Source: Perognathus longimembris pacificus
Taxonomy: Eukaryota > Chordata > Mammalia > Rodentia > Heteromyidae
Length of the DNA stretch: 64,000 bases
Assembly: GCF_023159225.1 (NCBI RefSeq)
Contig: NC_063171.1
Coordinates: 8,915,886-8,979,885 of the forward strand
Direction of reading: 5' to 3'
Below, one piece after another: positions 61,684 to 64,000 of this stretch. The translations under genes were made by a program, and so were the position numbers. Position 1 is the stretch's first letter. Every line of letters begins with the position of its first letter. The notes beneath the pieces were generated by a model. It was not told the origin of the DNA, did no database searches, and saw only the letters and a list, made by a program, of their open reading frames with translations.

Positions 61684-63521
61684 TTTTTTTTTAATTTATT
61701 GTCAAAGTGATGTACAGAGAGGTTACAGTTTCATATGTTAGGCCTTGGGTGCATTTCTTGTACTGTTTCTTACCTACTCCCTCATTCCCCCCTCCCCCAC
61801 CCCCTTTCTCTCTCCCCCTATGAGTTGTTCAGTTGGTTTACACCAAATGGTTTTGCAAGGAATGCTTTTGGAGTCGTTTGTCTTTTTATCCTTTGTCTCT
61901 CAGTTTTGTTATTCCCTTTCAATTTCCTAGTTCTAATACCAGTATACACAGTTTCTAATATACTCAGTTAAGATACAGAGATAGTGTAGGTACAACCACA
62001 GGAAGGGGATACAAGAAGATCATCAGTAATAGAGGCCACAGTTACACATAGCACATTGAAAGTAGTTACAACAGTGATATAAAAATCGTTTCCATAACAT
62101 GGAGTTCATTTCATTTAGCATCATCTTATGTGTTCATAAGGGTATAGCTATTGGGCTCTTGTGATCCTCTGCTGTGACTTGCCTAAACCTGTGCTAATTA
62201 TTCCCTATAAGGGAGACCATAGAGTTCATGTTTCTTTGAGACTGGCTCACTTCATTTAGTATAATTTTTTCCAAGTCCTTCCATTTCCTTACAAATGGGG
62301 CAATGTCATTCTTTCTGATAGAGGCATAAAATTCCATGTGTATATGTACCACATTTTCCTGATCCATTCATCCACTGAGGGACATCTGGTTTGGTTCCAA
62401 ATTCTAGCTATGACAAATTGTGCTGCGATGAACATTGTTGTGCTGGTGGCTTTAGTGTGTTCTTGTTTGTAGTCTTTTGGGTAGATGCCCAAAAGTGGGG
62501 TTGCTGGGTCATAGGGGAGCTCTATATTTAGCCTTCTGAGGAATCTCCATATAGCTTTCCAGAGTGGCTGAGCCAGTTTACATTCCCACCACCAATGAAA
62601 TAGGGTTCCCTTTTGGCCACATCCCCTCCAACGTTTGTTATTGTTAGTTTTATTGATATAGGACATTCTTACTGGGGTGAGGTGGAATCTCAATGTTGTT
62701 GTGATTTGCATTTCTTTTATGGGCAGTGATGTAGAGCACTTTTTCATATGTCTCTTGTCCATTCTCTTTTCCTCATCAGAGAAGTCTCTTTAAGTCTCTA
62801 GCCCACTTGTTGAGGGGCCTGTTGGTTCTTTGCAGTTTTGTTTTGGAGGAATGTAATTGTTTTAGCTCTGCATATATTTTAGATATGAGGCCTTTGTCCA
62901 TTGTATGGCTGGTAAAGATCTTTTCCCAATCTGTGGGCTTTGTGTTTATTTTGCGAGCTATGGCCTTTTCACTGCAGAAGTTCTACAGTTTGATGCAGTC
63001 CTTTTTGTCCAACCTTTCCTTGATTTGTCGCATTTCTGGGTCTTTGTTAAGGAAGTTTCTTCCTGTGCTAAGGAGCCCAAGTGTTTCTTCTACTCCTCCT
63101 TTTAGTGTTCTCAGGGTATCTGTTTTTACTTTGAGGTCTTTGATCCATTTGGAATTGATTTTGGTGCAGGGTGATATATAAGGATCTAGTTCTAGTTTAT
63201 TGCAGGTGTTGAACCAGTTTTGCCAGCACCGTTTGTTAATGAAGCTATCTTTCTTCCCTCCTATTTTTTTAAGCTCCTTTATCAAAGATTAAGTAGGCAT
63301 AGTTTTGTGGGTTCATTTCTGGGTCTTCAATTCTGTTCCATTGGTCCTCAGGTGTAATCCAGTGCCAATACCCACCTGTTTTTTTTACTATAGCTTTATA
63401 ATAAAGCTTGAAGTTTGGTATTGTAATTCCTTCATCACCGTTCTTTCTGCTTAGGATTGTTTTTGCTGTTCAGGGTTTTTTATTATTCCATATGAATTTC
63501 TGGATTGCTTCCTCTTCAACA
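61684..63521 (-). mobile_element. LINE-1 3' portion: ORF2 C-terminus and 3' UTR (third of three)
   Basis: Minus frames at 62289-62762 and 62983-63285 encode the cysteine-containing C-terminal part of L1 ORF2 (for example a [14 protein letters not shown] segment) and the region before it. The frame has breaks, so it is dead. The 3' UTR runs to about 61,690. Confidence 0.93.
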
Positions 63522-64000
63522 GGTCATCAAAAATATCATGCACCATCATCAAACTGGATTCATCCCAGGTATGCAAAGTTGGTTCAATATATGCAAGTCA
63601 ATTAATGTAATCTACCACATCAACAACAGCAAGGTAAAGAATCACATGATTATATCTCTAGATGCGGAACAGGCATTTGATAATATCCAGCACCCATTTA
63701 TGATAAAAGCCCTGTAAAAACTGGGATTCCAGGGAACACTCCTGAATATAATAAAAGCAGTCTATGACAAACCAACAGCAAGCATAATTCTAAACAGTGA
63801 AAAGCTAAAGCCATTCCCTTTAAAATCAGAAGCAAGTCTGGGATGTCTGCTCTCTCTCCTCCTCTTCAACATAGTACTAGAATTCCTAGCCAGAGCAATT
63901 AGGCAAGAAGAAAACATAAAGGGAATCCAAATTGGAAAAGATGAAGTTAAACTTTCTCTCTTCACAGATGACATGATCCTATACCTAAAGAATCCCGTAG
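63522..64000 (+). mobile_element. Inverted 5' segment of the same L1: ORF2 reverse transcriptase (runs off window)
   Basis: Plus-strand ORF2 reverse-transcriptase sequence from [11 protein letters not shown] through [13 protein letters not shown] to a TDDMILYL catalytic box (usual form ADDM). A stop at 63717 and changes in the SRQGCPLSP region show it is defective. It lies upstream, in ORF2 order, of the minus-strand part beginning at 63521. Confidence 0.9.

Noticed and set aside
62289..62762. 157-codon minus frame as a host gene
   Set aside because: It is the C-terminal part of L1 ORF2 in a truncated, inverted element.
41321..64000. GREM2, the expected downstream neighbour of FMN2 in mammals
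   Set aside because: I looked for its cystine-knot coding sequence on both strands and saw none; it probably lies beyond the window. A 3' UTR of it could be present but cannot be recognised unaided.

Overview
The window is nuclear DNA from a rodent. It is AT-rich, with GT-AG spliced exons, L1 LINEs, endogenous retrovirus LTRs, microsatellites and very many SINEs. The commonest young SINE is a dimer: an ID-like (tRNA-Ala-derived) left half, then a right half ending in an oligo-A tail. This architecture matches IDL-Geo, a family described as restricted to the rodent superfamily Geomyoidea (kangaroo rats, pocket mice, pocket gophers). I therefore infer a geomyoid rodent; the species cannot be fixed from this window.

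Positions 1 to about 41,320 hold the 3' end of one gene on the + strand, which I recognise as FMN2 (formin-2). Ten coding exons (1109-1200, 1363-1492, 2587-2733, 8341-8400, 8514-8634, 10566-10658, 16058-16109, 24475-24624, 37749-37830, 39963-39989) join in one uninterrupted frame of 317 residues plus TGA. They encode the C-terminal half of the actin-assembling FH2 domain, including the GNYMN signature, and the basic tail that binds Spire proteins. A repeat-free 3' UTR of about 1.3 kb follows, with AATAAA signals at 40622, 41287 and 41299. Intron lengths run from 113 bp to 13.1 kb.

Positions 41,320-64,000 look intergenic. I found no further gene there. They hold a solo LTR with a 5-bp target duplication (41829-42321), a second solo LTR with a 6-bp duplication (60205-60703), an LTR-like stretch around 51.4-51.98 kb, and a degraded retrovirus-like insert (54216-55987) that splits an older SINE in two. 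The right end is a pile of L1 3' ends in minus orientation. The last of these continues into an inverted + strand piece of ORF2 that runs off the window, as expected of a twin-primed 5' inversion.

Most open reading frames in the window come from repeats: both strands of IDL-Geo and L1, and Glu/Lys/Ser/Leu-rich translations of microsatellites. I saw no operon, CRISPR array or evident new molecular system. The notable items are mobile-element structures (nested and modular SINEs, LTR insertions, an inverted L1) and a stop-free, frame-shifting 113-bp intron in FMN2.
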